Part shown: piece by piece, positions 40,616-50,202 of the stretch | Numbering within the stretch: position 1 is the first letter of the stretch | How the letters are laid out: each line of letters starts with the position of its first letter | Source of the DNA: DAOUBP01 sp964513075 | GTDB taxonomy: Bacteria > Chloroflexota > Anaerolineae > CG2-30-64-16 | NCBI GenBank assembly: GCA_964513075.1 | Contig: CAZELR010000011.1 | Coordinates: 20,767-84,766 of the forward strand | Length of the DNA: 64,000 nucleotides | Reading direction: 5' to 3' | Program-made: the position numbers and the translations under genes | Notes under the pieces: generated by a model | Seen by the model: the letters and a program-made list of their open reading frames with translations, nothing else | The model's database searches: none | Told to the model about the DNA's origin: nothing

Positions 40616-40694
40616 TATCCGAGCGGCATGGATGCCGCGGACTGATCGTTTTCTTCTAAGTTCAGCGTACACCACCAAGAAGGGAGCCACGCAT

Positions 40695-41618
40695 TTGTCC
40701 CGCTATTACCTGATCGTCAATCCAACTTCCGGCCGCGGCGCCGGGGAAACGTTGATTCCGCGCGTCGAGGAGCTGCTGCGCGGGCACGGCCTCCAGTTCG
40801 ACCGCGTGCTCACTGAGCGCCCCTGGCATGCGGCCGAGTTAGCTCAGCAGGCCGCGGCTTCCGGGCGCTACGACGTCATTGTGGCGATGGGTGGCGACGG
40901 CACCAGCAACGAGGTGCTGAACGGCCTGATGCTGGCCCGGCAAGCCGGAGTCTCGCCGCTTCCGGCGTTGGGGGTGCTGAGCGTGGGCCGAGGCAACGAC
41001 TTTGCTTTCGGCGTGGACATACCGCATGCGCTGGAGGCCGGCTGCCAGATCCTGGCGACTGATCGCCGCCGAACTATCGACGTTGGCCGTGTGAGCGGCG
41101 GGCTCTATCCCCAGGGGCGCTACTTCGGCAACGGCGTCGGCATCGGCTTTGATGCGGTCGTCGGCTTTGTGGCGGCTAAGATGAAGCGATTGAGCGGCTT
41201 TCCCTCTTACATCGTCGCCGCGCTCAAGACCATCTTCCTGTACTATCACGCGCCGCGGGTCAAGATCGAGTACGATGGGCAGGAGCTAACGCTGTCGACG
41301 CTGATGGTTTCGGTGATGAACGGCCGGCGCATGGGCGGCGGCTTCATGATGGCGCCCCAGGGCCAGCCGGATGACGGCCTGTTCGACCTGTGCATCGCGC
41401 GCGAGGTGAGCCGCAGCCGGATCTTCGCGCTGATCCCCAAATTCATGTCCGGCACACAGGCAGCCCACCCGGCGATCACGACCTTGCGCGCGGCGCGTGT
41501 GACGGTGACGGCGCTTGCGGGGAGCCTGCCGGCGCATGCCGACGGCGAGACGCTCTGCACCGAGGGGGACCGGCTGTCCCTGGAACTGCTGCCCCAGCAG
41601 ATCGAGGTGGTGGTCTAG
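40695..41618 (+). CDS. Diacylglycerol kinase-family lipid kinase (YegS/DgkB type)
   Basis: This 307-residue protein has the nucleotide motifs NPTSGRGAGE and MGGDGTSNEVLNG of the diacylglycerol kinase catalytic domain, and GRGNDFAFG further on. It probably phosphorylates diacylglycerol or a related lipid. TTG 40695 lies 8 bp after AGGGAG and gives (M)SRYYLIVNPTSG. An upstream in-frame ATG at 40599 overlaps the promoter. A phospholipid acyltransferase gene follows. Confidence 0.92.
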   Translation: MSRYYLIVNPTSGRGAGETLIPRVEELLRGHGLQFDRVLTERPWHAAELAQQAAASGRYDVIVAMGGDGTSNEVLNGLMLARQAGVSPLPALGVLSVGRGNDFAFGVDIPHALEAGCQILATDRRRTIDVGRVSGGLYPQGRYFGNGVGIGFDAVVGFVAAKMKRLSGFPSYIVAALKTIFLYYHAPRVKIEYDGQELTLSTLMVSVMNGRRMGGGFMMAPQGQPDDGLFDLCIAREVSRSRIFALIPKFMSGTQAAHPAITTLRAARVTVTALAGSLPAHADGETLCTEGDRLSLELLPQQIEVVV

Positions 41619-41722
41619 TAGGGGCGAGGCATTCCTGCCAGGATGTGCCGTTGCGGCAAATGTCTCGTGCGAGGTAGAGCCCGCCGTTACGACAGATCTG
41701 CCTGGGGATGCCTCGCCCCTAC
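41618..41722. repeat. 105-bp inverted-repeat element (family GTAGGGGCG), copy A
   Basis: GTAGGGGCGAGGCATTCC (41618-41635) and GGGATGCCTCGCCCCTAC (41705-41722) are inverted ends with one mismatch. The left end shares the lipid kinase stop codon. A second 105-bp copy, in opposite orientation, is at 56581. Confidence 0.85.
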
Positions 41723-41763
41723 TGCCGGATCGCGAGGCATCAGAGGCTGCAAGGTGGATAACG

Positions 41764-42483
41764 ATGGATTTTGAACGGAGTACCTCGCCCCTGCGGCTCA
41801 CGGAACGGGTGGTCAACGCCGTTGTCAAGCGCCTGACGCGTGTGCTGTGCTGCGTGGATGACGCCCAGTTGCAGCGCATCCCGCGGCGCGGCCCTCTGAT
41901 CCTGGTCACCAATCACGTCAATTTCCTGGATGTTCCTACGATCTATACGCACCTGCAGCCGCGGCCGGTGACCGGCTTCGCCAAGACCGAGACGTGGGAT
42001 GATCCGCTGCTGGGTCCGCTCTTCACCCTCTGGCGAATCATCCCGATCCGGCGGGGCGAGGCGGATGTGGAGGCGTTTCGGCGCGGATTCGCGGCGCTGG
42101 CTGCCGGGCAGATCCTGGCGATCCTGCCCGAGGGCACGCGGAGCGGAGACGGCCGTTTGCAGCGCGGCCATCCCGGCGTGGTGACCATGGCCGCGCGCAG
42201 CGGTGCTCCGATCCTTCCGTTGGCCTTCCACGGCTTTGAGAATTACAAAGAGAACCTGATCCATTTGCGCCGCGCGCCATTCCACATCGCCGTAGGGCGG
42301 CCTTTCACCCTGGCGACCGGCGGCGTCAAGCTGACGGGCGAGGTCCGGCAGCAAATGACGGACGAGATCATGTATCAGCTCGCCTCGCTGTTGCCCCCCG
42401 CCTACCGCGGCCATTACGCGGACATGAGCGCCGTCACGACCCGCTATTTGCAATTTGCCCAGGAGAGTCCGTCCCCCGGCTGA
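41764..42483 (+). CDS. 1-acyl-sn-glycerol-3-phosphate acyltransferase-like (PlsC family)
   Basis: This 239-residue protein has the acyltransferase motifs NHVNFLD (HX4D) and PEGTRSGDG. The family transfers acyl groups to lysophosphatidate. ATG 41764 is followed by MDFERSTSPL. The lipid kinase upstream makes phospholipid synthesis or recycling a likely shared role. The gap between them is the 105-bp repeat. Confidence 0.9.
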   Translation: MDFERSTSPLRLTERVVNAVVKRLTRVLCCVDDAQLQRIPRRGPLILVTNHVNFLDVPTIYTHLQPRPVTGFAKTETWDDPLLGPLFTLWRIIPIRRGEADVEAFRRGFAALAAGQILAILPEGTRSGDGRLQRGHPGVVTMAARSGAPILPLAFHGFENYKENLIHLRRAPFHIAVGRPFTLATGGVKLTGEVRQQMTDEIMYQLASLLPPAYRGHYADMSAVTTRYLQFAQESPSPG

Positions 42484-42494
42484 CGTCAAAGCGT

Positions 42495-43106
42495 TTAGTA
42501 AACGAGGGCCGCGAGACGTTGGAAGGCCGACGGCGGCGGGTTGGAGTCGAGGCGCCGGTGGATCGCCTCGGCGCACTCCTCCGGGCTCAGCACCGAAGTA
42601 TCCACTTCCAGATCATAGATGCCGGGGATGTGGACTTCCCGCTGCCACAGGAGCACGGGCTGCGGAGGGGCATCGGCGGCGCTATCGGCGTTCCAGCCCG
42701 TGGCGCGCCGCCGCGCCAGGATGGTCTCAAGCGAGCAGCGCACCCCCACGAACAGCACCGGCAAGCCGCTCAGAATCCGGGCGCAAGCAGGGAGGATGCC
42801 CCTTGGGATCGCGTAGGCATCGTGGTGGCCGACATCCACCACGACATTCAGCCCCAGCCGGCTGTGGGCGGCGATGGCCTCATACATGGCGCGGTACAGG
42901 ACCGGGATGAGCGGCTCGAGGTCCGGGCGTTCGCCTCCCGGCCGCAGGCCGATCCCCGGCAGGTATCGTGCAGGGGTCATCTGCATGAACCGGTCGACCC
43001 CTAAATTCATCCACACGCCCTCAAAAGTGTCCTGGATCGCGGCGGCGATGCTCGATTTTCCGGAGCGCGGCGCGCCGTTCAAAATAACGATCGTCCCTGT
43101 CTTCAT
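42495..43106 (-). CDS. Chloramphenicol phosphotransferase-like kinase
   Basis: This 203-residue P-loop protein (ILNGAPRSGKSS, residues 8-19) has the CPT-family features VGVRCSLETI and the C-terminal REVHIPGIYDLEVDTS. In Streptomyces CPT phosphorylates chloramphenicol. Most homologs are uncharacterised small-molecule kinases, so resistance should not be assumed. Its ATG overlaps the stop of the upstream methyltransferase (ATGA), so the two are translationally coupled. Confidence 0.85.
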   Translation of the reverse strand: MKTGTIVILNGAPRSGKSSIAAAIQDTFEGVWMNLGVDRFMQMTPARYLPGIGLRPGGERPDLEPLIPVLYRAMYEAIAAHSRLGLNVVVDVGHHDAYAIPRGILPACARILSGLPVLFVGVRCSLETILARRRATGWNADSAADAPPQPVLLWQREVHIPGIYDLEVDTSVLSPEECAEAIHRRLDSNPPPSAFQRLAALVY

Positions 43107-43894
43107 CGCGGTGCTTTTTTGCTCAACTGCCCATAGTACATCTGGGTCGTGTACTCAAACCCCACCCGGCCATCCACAGCGTGAGCCCGGAAGATCTTCG
43201 AGAGCTCAGCGAGCATGGGGCCGTGATTGGGATGGCCCGTCTCCGGTGCATACGACGACGACAGCAGCCGCCCCTGCAAGCCGGCGTAGTCAAAATCCTG
43301 CCGATACCTGAATGTCTTTAGCCTGAACCCGCCTGCTCCGTAGAAATCCGCCAGCGCGGCCTCGTCAACCAGTTTGTGATCCACCTGGGCGTAGTCCGTT
43401 GCATACTGCCGGAGGAGTGCTTCGTAGGCCGCCAGGAAAGGGGTCGTCTCGGTGTCACGGTCATTCCAGACCAGCGTCACCCAACCGGCCGGCTTGAGGA
43501 TGCGGGCGAATTCAGCGCGCGCCTGACGGCGATCAAACCAGTGAAAGGCCTGGCCCGCTGCAACAAAATCAATGCTACGATCGGCCAAGGTCGTCGCTTC
43601 GGCCCGGCCTGCAACGCTGTGAAACCGGGGATACTGCGCCAGGAGACGCTCACCGGCTTCCCGCATCTCGCGGTTCGGCTCGACGGCGTAGACCTGGCTG
43701 CCGTTGCGCAGGAACATCTCGGTCAGGATGCCGGTGCCGGAGCCGATATCGGCGACCAGCGACTCCGAGGTGAGCCGGCATTCTTCGCGAAGCGTCTCGA
43801 TCACCGCCGGCGGATAGCCGGGGCGGTATTTGATGTAGTTCTCGACTCGGCTTGAGAAGCGTAAGGTTGGGTCAGTCATGGGCAAGCTCAACAT
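43103..43894 (-). CDS. Class I SAM-dependent methyltransferase
   Basis: This protein of about 263 residues has SAM motif I VADIGSGTGILTE, an acidic loop AVEPNREM and a GQAFHWFD segment common in UbiE-like methyltransferases. The substrate is unknown. The start may be ATG 43894 or ATG 43879 (MTDPTLRFSSRVENY); neither has a good SD. It is coupled to the CPT-like gene. Confidence 0.88.
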   Translation of the reverse strand: MLSLPMTDPTLRFSSRVENYIKYRPGYPPAVIETLREECRLTSESLVADIGSGTGILTEMFLRNGSQVYAVEPNREMREAGERLLAQYPRFHSVAGRAEATTLADRSIDFVAAGQAFHWFDRRQARAEFARILKPAGWVTLVWNDRDTETTPFLAAYEALLRQYATDYAQVDHKLVDEAALADFYGAGGFRLKTFRYRQDFDYAGLQGRLLSSSYAPETGHPNHGPMLAELSKIFRAHAVDGRVGFEYTTQMYYGQLSKKAPR

Positions 43895-44000
43895 GGTACA
43901 GATAGCGGGCGTGCAGTCCCTCCGCGATCGCCTGGCTGTGCTCGGTGGCGGTGTAGAAAGCAGTGTAGAAGTCTTTCACGTCGATTCTTTTGTTGCCGCG
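43872..44000 (-). pseudogene. Possible N-terminal remnant of another methyltransferase
   Basis: The minus-strand frame ending at 43872 encodes RIDVKDFYTAFYTATEHSQA and stops soon after. This segment resembles the N terminus of a different SAM-methyltransferase family, from memory only. It overlaps the start of the intact methyltransferase and has no remaining catalytic part. It could also be a chance frame. Confidence 0.25.
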
Positions 44001-44167
44001 TGCCTGCGCGCTTACTCTTTGCTTCCATTCTAACCGATTTTCAGGGTTTGACCTAAAGGAATGTAGGTTTGGAAGCTCAGATACAGAATCATTTGTGCAA
44101 TAATTGTACAAAATAAATACTATACTTGATCAAATTGCTAAGTTTGTAGAACGATAAGGAGTATCTA

Positions 44168-44430
44168 GCGTACTGCTGGCCCTGAACCCGCCGCCCGACC
44201 CGGCTCAGGCCATCGCCGGCGATCATTTCAGCGAGAGCCGCATCGGCCTGGACCACCTGAGCCTGAGCGTGGGCAGCATGGCCGATCTCGAAGCCGCAGT
44301 CAGTCTGTTCGATGCCAAGGGCGTCGCACACGGCGAGATTAAGCCGCTTGCGCCGTTCGGCATCGCCGTGCTGGCGTTCCGCGATCCTGATAACATTCAG
44401 GTCGAGCTGACCGCGCCGCTGGCGAGTTGA
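44168..44430 (+). pseudogene. C-terminal remnant of a VOC (glyoxalase/bleomycin-resistance) protein
   Basis: Reading from 44168 gives about 87 residues, including RIGLDHLSLSVGSMADLEAA and a terminal VLAFRDPDNIQVELTAP, the usual C-terminal half of a VOC metalloprotein. An in-frame TAA stands just upstream and there is no start or N-terminal half. The first in-frame ATG is at 44278. AAGGAG at 44156 and a TATACT at 44121 upstream suggest a deletion joined an old promoter to the 3' end. Confidence 0.65.
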
Positions 44431-44456
44431 AGACCACGTTATTGGAGAGAAACGAG

Positions 44457-44855
44457 ATGAACAGTGAAGAAATGAAAGCATTGGGACGTCGTATCGCGCA
44501 GGCATGGAATGAAGGGAACCTGCAGATCATTGACGAGGTGTACGCGCCGAACTTCGTCAACCACTTCACCGGCGAAGACCGCGAAAAGCTCAAGCAGGCC
44601 ATCAAGGGAACTCGCGCGGCATTCTCCGATTTACACTTGACCATTGACGATTTCATCGTAGAGGATGATAAGCTGGTAGCCCGCTGGACTGCACGAAGCA
44701 CGCACACTGGTGATTATTTGGGGATCCCGGTCACCGGCAGGCGCCTCGAGCAAACCGGAATCAACATCGCTCGGATCGAGAAGGGCCAGATCGTTGAGGA
44801 GTGGTCGCGCGGCGATGATCTCGGCCTGCTGCGGCAAATGGGGGCGCTGCCGTAG
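44457..44855 (+). CDS. SnoaL-like ester cyclase family protein
   Basis: This 132-residue protein has the NTF2-like fold pattern of the SnoaL-like polyketide cyclase family (RIAQAWNEGNLQIIDEVYAP, VARWTARSTHTGDYLGIPVTG). Such proteins bind small hydrophobic ligands, and most have no known substrate. ATG 44457 follows GGAGAG. Confidence 0.82.
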   Translation: MNSEEMKALGRRIAQAWNEGNLQIIDEVYAPNFVNHFTGEDREKLKQAIKGTRAAFSDLHLTIDDFIVEDDKLVARWTARSTHTGDYLGIPVTGRRLEQTGINIARIEKGQIVEEWSRGDDLGLLRQMGALP

Positions 44856-44898
44856 GGGCGCCTGTAGGAATTCCAAGTCTGGTCGTTGACGATGTACT

Positions 44899-44981
44899 GG
44901 AATGGAGGCCTTAGCCGGTTTCTGCGGTATGTATGCCGCGCAATCGGGACCGCGTACCAGACCGGCTAAAGCCTCGATTCC
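44899..44981. repeat. 83-bp inverted repeat
   Basis: The arms 44899-44919 and 44961-44981 are 21 bp with two mismatches (core GGCCTTAGCCGGT against ACCGGCTAAAGCC). An inner GCGGTATGTATGCCGC palindrome lies between them. It occupies the first part of the 347-bp gap 44856-45202. The GTAGGGGCG just before it (44854) looks like a lone end of the 105-bp family. Confidence 0.75.
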
Positions 44982-45018
44982 CAAAACGCTGGCTACTGTT
45001 GTTTCCTCGTTTGTCGCG

Positions 45019-45047
45019 TTGCCTTTCCCCCTGACCCGTGCTACAAT
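45019..45047 (+). promoter_or_regulatory. Promoter of the Clp ATPase gene
   Basis: TTGCCT (45019-45024), a 17-bp spacer and TACAAT (45042-45047) predict a transcript start near 45054. The 5' leader would then consist almost entirely of the heptad array. Confidence 0.6.
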
Positions 45048-45065
45048 CAGCGCTAGCGAATGGTG

Positions 45066-45198
45066 GATTTTTGATTTTTGATTTTTGATTTTAGATTGTC
45101 GATTGCCGTCATTCGTCGTTCGTCATTCGTCTTTCGTCTTGCTGACATCGTACATTCAACATTCAACATTTCACATTCGACATTTCACATTCAACATC
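45066..45198 (+). repeat. Nineteen consecutive 7-bp units in the clp leader
   Basis: From 45066 the DNA divides without a slip into 7-mers. Three GATTTTT come first, then GATTTTA, GATTGTC and GATTGCC. GTCATTC, GTCGTTC, GTCATTC, GTCTTTC and GTCTTGC follow, then a junction. The last part is CAACATT, CAACATT, TCACATT, CGACATT, TCACATT and CAACATC. Three sequence flavours share one phase. AACC and the ATG at 45203 follow directly, and no SD is present. Confidence 0.9.
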
Positions 45199-45202
45199 AA
45201 CC

Positions 45203-47431
<2,229 letters not shown>

Positions 47432-47441
47432 GAGACGGCCA

Positions 47442-47548
47442 CGTATTGCGTGTTGCGTATTGCGTATTGCGTGTTGCGTATGGCGTTGGGGAAAGGGACA
47501 GGTTCCGGCCTTCTACGCAGTACGCACCACGCACCACTCGCTACTCGT
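47442..47548. repeat. Heptad-built stem-loop between clp and AMMECR1
   Basis: The left arm is CGTATTG, CGTGTTG, CGTATTG, CGTATTG, CGTGTTG, CGTATGG. The right arm is TACGCAG, TACGCAC, CACGCAC, CACTCGC, TACTCGT and includes the AMMECR1 stop codon. The arms are complementary with G-T pairs. It lies between convergent genes and may act as a bidirectional terminator. Confidence 0.8.
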
Positions 47549-48071
47549 ACTTCTCCACTCGAAACCTGAACATCTCCACCGGTTCGTGGTCCCCCAGCCC
47601 GGCCTTGCGCCGCGCGTACCAGAGCTGCGTCTTCACGTCGTCGATGCCCTCGATGTCGGGCAGCAGCAGGCCGCGCTGCCAGCCGCGCTGCACGATCACG
47701 CCGTAGCGCTTCGGGTCGAGCTCCGCTTCGGACGCGATCGGCTCCGGCGGATAGAGCACGCTGACGTCGATGACCAGGTCGTCCAGCTCGTGCGGCTGCA
47801 CCGGCGGGAAGCGCGGGTCGCGCGTGGCGGCCGAGATCGCGTTGTTGATCGTCTCCTGGGCCAGGCTCTTCTCCGTCGGACTGATGGTGCCGATGCAGCC
47901 TCTGAGTTCGTGGGTGCTTGTCGTGTGCAGCGTGACGAAGACGCCGGCCGGTTCGCCTTCGATCGGTGCAGGCGCTTCACTGGGTTTCAGCTTGCGCTTG
48001 TCCTGCACGTAGCGTTCGATGGTGGCGCGGGCCAGTTGGACGAGGGGATGATGATCGGTTTGAGCGTGCAT
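47541..48071 (-). CDS. AMMECR1 domain protein
   Basis: This 176-residue protein has the AMMECR1 signature HELRGCIGT and the C-terminal GWQRGLLLPDIEGIDD and VKTQLWYARRKAGL. The family is conserved in all domains of life, with no established bacterial activity. ATG 48071 follows AGGAG. It is 11 bp downstream of the next gene on the same strand. Confidence 0.92.
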   Translation of the reverse strand: MHAQTDHHPLVQLARATIERYVQDKRKLKPSEAPAPIEGEPAGVFVTLHTTSTHELRGCIGTISPTEKSLAQETINNAISAATRDPRFPPVQPHELDDLVIDVSVLYPPEPIASEAELDPKRYGVIVQRGWQRGLLLPDIEGIDDVKTQLWYARRKAGLGDHEPVEMFRFRVEKYE

Positions 48072-48082
48072 GCGCGGCTCCT

Positions 48083-48673
48083 CTAGGCCTCTGCTCCCAC
48101 CAGCTCCGGCTCGCCCCACGCGGCCCAGGCCCACTGATGCTCACCCAGGCCATCGGTGGCAAAGGCCAGGCGCAGGACGTTGCCGGCCTGGAACGGCAGG
48201 CTGATCTCGAACGGCGACCACGTCCTGGGATAGGCGGCCCGGCTCCAGACCTGCCAGCCGTCCACCCGGACGCGAAAGGCCACCAGATGCTCTTCTGCCA
48301 GCGCGCCGTCTCGGATGCCGATGTGGAAGCGGAGGCGCAGGTCCTGCAGGCCGGCCGGCACCGGCACGTGATACTCGACCAGCGCTTCACCGCGCACCGG
48401 TGGGTGCTGCCAAAGGGCTGGGCGGCGTTCGCCGCCTACCGCCGCTTCCGCGGCTTTGACTTCCATGCCGGCGCGTTCCTTGCTGGCGCGCACCTCGGCC
48501 CCGGCCAAGTGCTCCAGGAAGTTGAAGTGCCAGGCGCGGGCAGGTTTTGGGGCGCCCGTCAGGTCCGGCCGCTCGGCTCGCCAACGCAGGAAGGCGACAA
48601 AGTCACGCGCTGCCGCCTGGTCGGCCGGGGAGAGGGAGGCTAAGTCGTGGGTGATATCAGCTATTTCGGACAT
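48083..48673 (-). CDS. Protein of unknown function, beta-sandwich-like C terminus
   Basis: In this 196-residue protein, residues 1-35 are helical (LASLSPADQAAARDFVAFLRWRAE) and resemble the short stalk of DUF2281-like proteins. Residues about 95-190 alternate hydrophobic and aromatic strands (VEYHVPVPAGLQDLRLRFHI, FRVRVDGWQVWS, FEISLPFQAGNVLRLAFATDG), suggesting an NPCBM- or jelly-roll-like binding domain. No signal peptide is visible. I do not recognise the family. It probably shares a transcript with AMMECR1. Confidence 0.75.
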   Translation of the reverse strand: MSEIADITHDLASLSPADQAAARDFVAFLRWRAERPDLTGAPKPARAWHFNFLEHLAGAEVRASKERAGMEVKAAEAAVGGERRPALWQHPPVRGEALVEYHVPVPAGLQDLRLRFHIGIRDGALAEEHLVAFRVRVDGWQVWSRAAYPRTWSPFEISLPFQAGNVLRLAFATDGLGEHQWAWAAWGEPELVGAEA

Positions 48674-48781
48674 GGCTTGCCTTTCGAGAGCCGGATGCGG
48701 CGTGTTTTGATCTCAAATGATGTGACAAAGACACTATAAACCCGTCCGCCTGCCCTGTCAAGAGGTTTCAGAACTTGGCCA

Positions 48782-49025
48782 GGGCCATTCAATTCTCCAT
48801 CATAGTCATGCTGAGTACTCTGTTAGGTTAGATTCTGTCATCCTGAGCGGGTTAACCACCCAAAGTCAGTTGCGGCGCGACCCCAGCGAAGAGCCTGCCC
48901 TGAGTGCAACGAAGGGATCTCGTCTGCGCTGGCAGAGATGCTTCGGCCTGACCGACTCGGCTGTACGACCCAGGTCAGGGACTCGGCCTCAGCATGACAA
49001 ACTCTAATCTAACAAAGCACTGAGC
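48782..49025. repeat. Interspersed repeat, copy 1 (core in + orientation)
   Basis: The 34-nt left flank 48782-48815 (starting GGGCCATTCAATTCTCC) is identical to 61254-61287. A core from GTCATCCTGAGCGGG to GGCCTCAGCATGAC follows, then a right flank ending TCTAACAAAGCACTGAG. An extra TACTCTGTTAGGTTAG before the core is the inverse of the right flank. It fills most of the 360-bp gap 48674-49033. No ORF is supported. Confidence 0.85.
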
Positions 49026-49033
49026 CCTGAGAC

Positions 49034-50197
49034 TCAAACAGGCTGTAATTTCGGCCCGGCCGGGATGCGAATGCGCTGTGCCAACAGCAGACCGGCCAAC
49101 ACGATCCCCACCCCGAACAGAAACGGCGCCCGCGCGCCGAACAGCTCCCACACCGTCCCGCCGATGAGCGGCACAGTGATCGCCGCGATGTGCTGGATCG
49201 CCTGCTCCACCGATAGGTTGCTGGTGATCTCCTCGGGCGTCACGGCGATCTTCTGGAAGTAGGAGGGCAGCGCCACGTTGAACCCGAAGAAGATGTTGTC
49301 CAGGATGAACAGGCCGAACAATGCCGGCAGGGCCGTGACATACGCATAGCCCAGGAAGATCAGCGCCAGCGAGCTGAAGGTGATGGTCATCGCCAGGCGC
49401 TCGCCCAGCCGGCCTACCCATTGGCCCGTCAGCCGCAGCGTGGCGACGTTGATGATGCTGTTGACCAGGAAAAGTAAGGCGGTGGTCTGGACGCTGACGT
49501 GATATTCGCGCACCAGCAGGAAGACGGCGAAGGTGGTGAAGATGTGCCGGCGGCTGCCCAACAGGAACGACAGCGTGTAGTAGAGCCAGTAGCGCCGGCG
49601 CAGCCGCACGCGGCGGCCGGTCGGCAGGCCGCCCTTGTGCCCGCGGAAGGCGAGCAGGAGCAGCCCGCCCGCGATCACCAGGATGCCCACCCCCGTGAAC
49701 AGGCTGCGATAGCCGGCGCGTGCGGCCAGCAGCAGCACGAGGCCGGTGCCCGCCACCGAGGCCAGCGAGCCCAAACTGCCCAGGTTCCCCAGCATCCTGG
49801 GCGTGTCCTCTTGCTTGGTCGCCATCAGCACCACAGCATTGCTGCTGGGATAGAAGAAGTGGAAGCCGAGGCTCATCAGGAAGGTGCTGAACATCAGAAA
49901 TGGGATGCCGGTGGCCTGGCCGCTCAGCACGACGCCCACGCCCATCAGCACGATGCTCAGGCTCATGATGCGGAGCTCCGACACGTACAGTGCCAGGAAT
50001 GCCAGCGCGAAGCCCAACAGCCCCGGCACCTCGCGCACGGCCTGGATCAGCCCCACCGCCGCCGGTCCCGCGGCCAGCTCCTCCACCGCGAAGTTGTTGA
50101 ACAGCGTCTGCCACACCTGGAACCCGAAGTTCAGCAGGAAGTTGGAGAGGATGATGAAGACCAGCAGGCGCCGGTTGTCTCTCAGCATATCGCCCAT
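49034..50197 (-). CDS. Major facilitator superfamily transporter
   Basis: This 387-residue protein has about 11-12 hydrophobic helices and MFS-like loops such as MLGNLGSLGSLASVAGTGLV and RLTGQWVGRLGERLAM. It is likely an inner-membrane exporter or importer of small molecules, substrate unknown. ATG 50197 (MGDMLRDNRRLLVFIILSNF) lies 5 bp after the corA stop, so the two are an operon. Longer in-frame starts run into corA. Confidence 0.88.
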   Translation of the reverse strand: MGDMLRDNRRLLVFIILSNFLLNFGFQVWQTLFNNFAVEELAAGPAAVGLIQAVREVPGLLGFALAFLALYVSELRIMSLSIVLMGVGVVLSGQATGIPFLMFSTFLMSLGFHFFYPSSNAVVLMATKQEDTPRMLGNLGSLGSLASVAGTGLVLLLAARAGYRSLFTGVGILVIAGGLLLLAFRGHKGGLPTGRRVRLRRRYWLYYTLSFLLGSRRHIFTTFAVFLLVREYHVSVQTTALLFLVNSIINVATLRLTGQWVGRLGERLAMTITFSSLALIFLGYAYVTALPALFGLFILDNIFFGFNVALPSYFQKIAVTPEEITSNLSVEQAIQHIAAITVPLIGGTVWELFGARAPFLFGVGIVLAGLLLAQRIRIPAGPKLQPV

Positions 50198-50202
50198 TGG
50201 GA

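Noticed and set aside
40203..40694. Hidden small gene in the 492-bp gap
   Set aside because: The gap is explained by two inverted-repeat blocks and a promoter. Short frames cross the palindromes and lack SD.
42495..43106. True chloramphenicol resistance gene
   Set aside because: Only family-level resemblance to CPT is visible. Most such proteins have unknown substrates.
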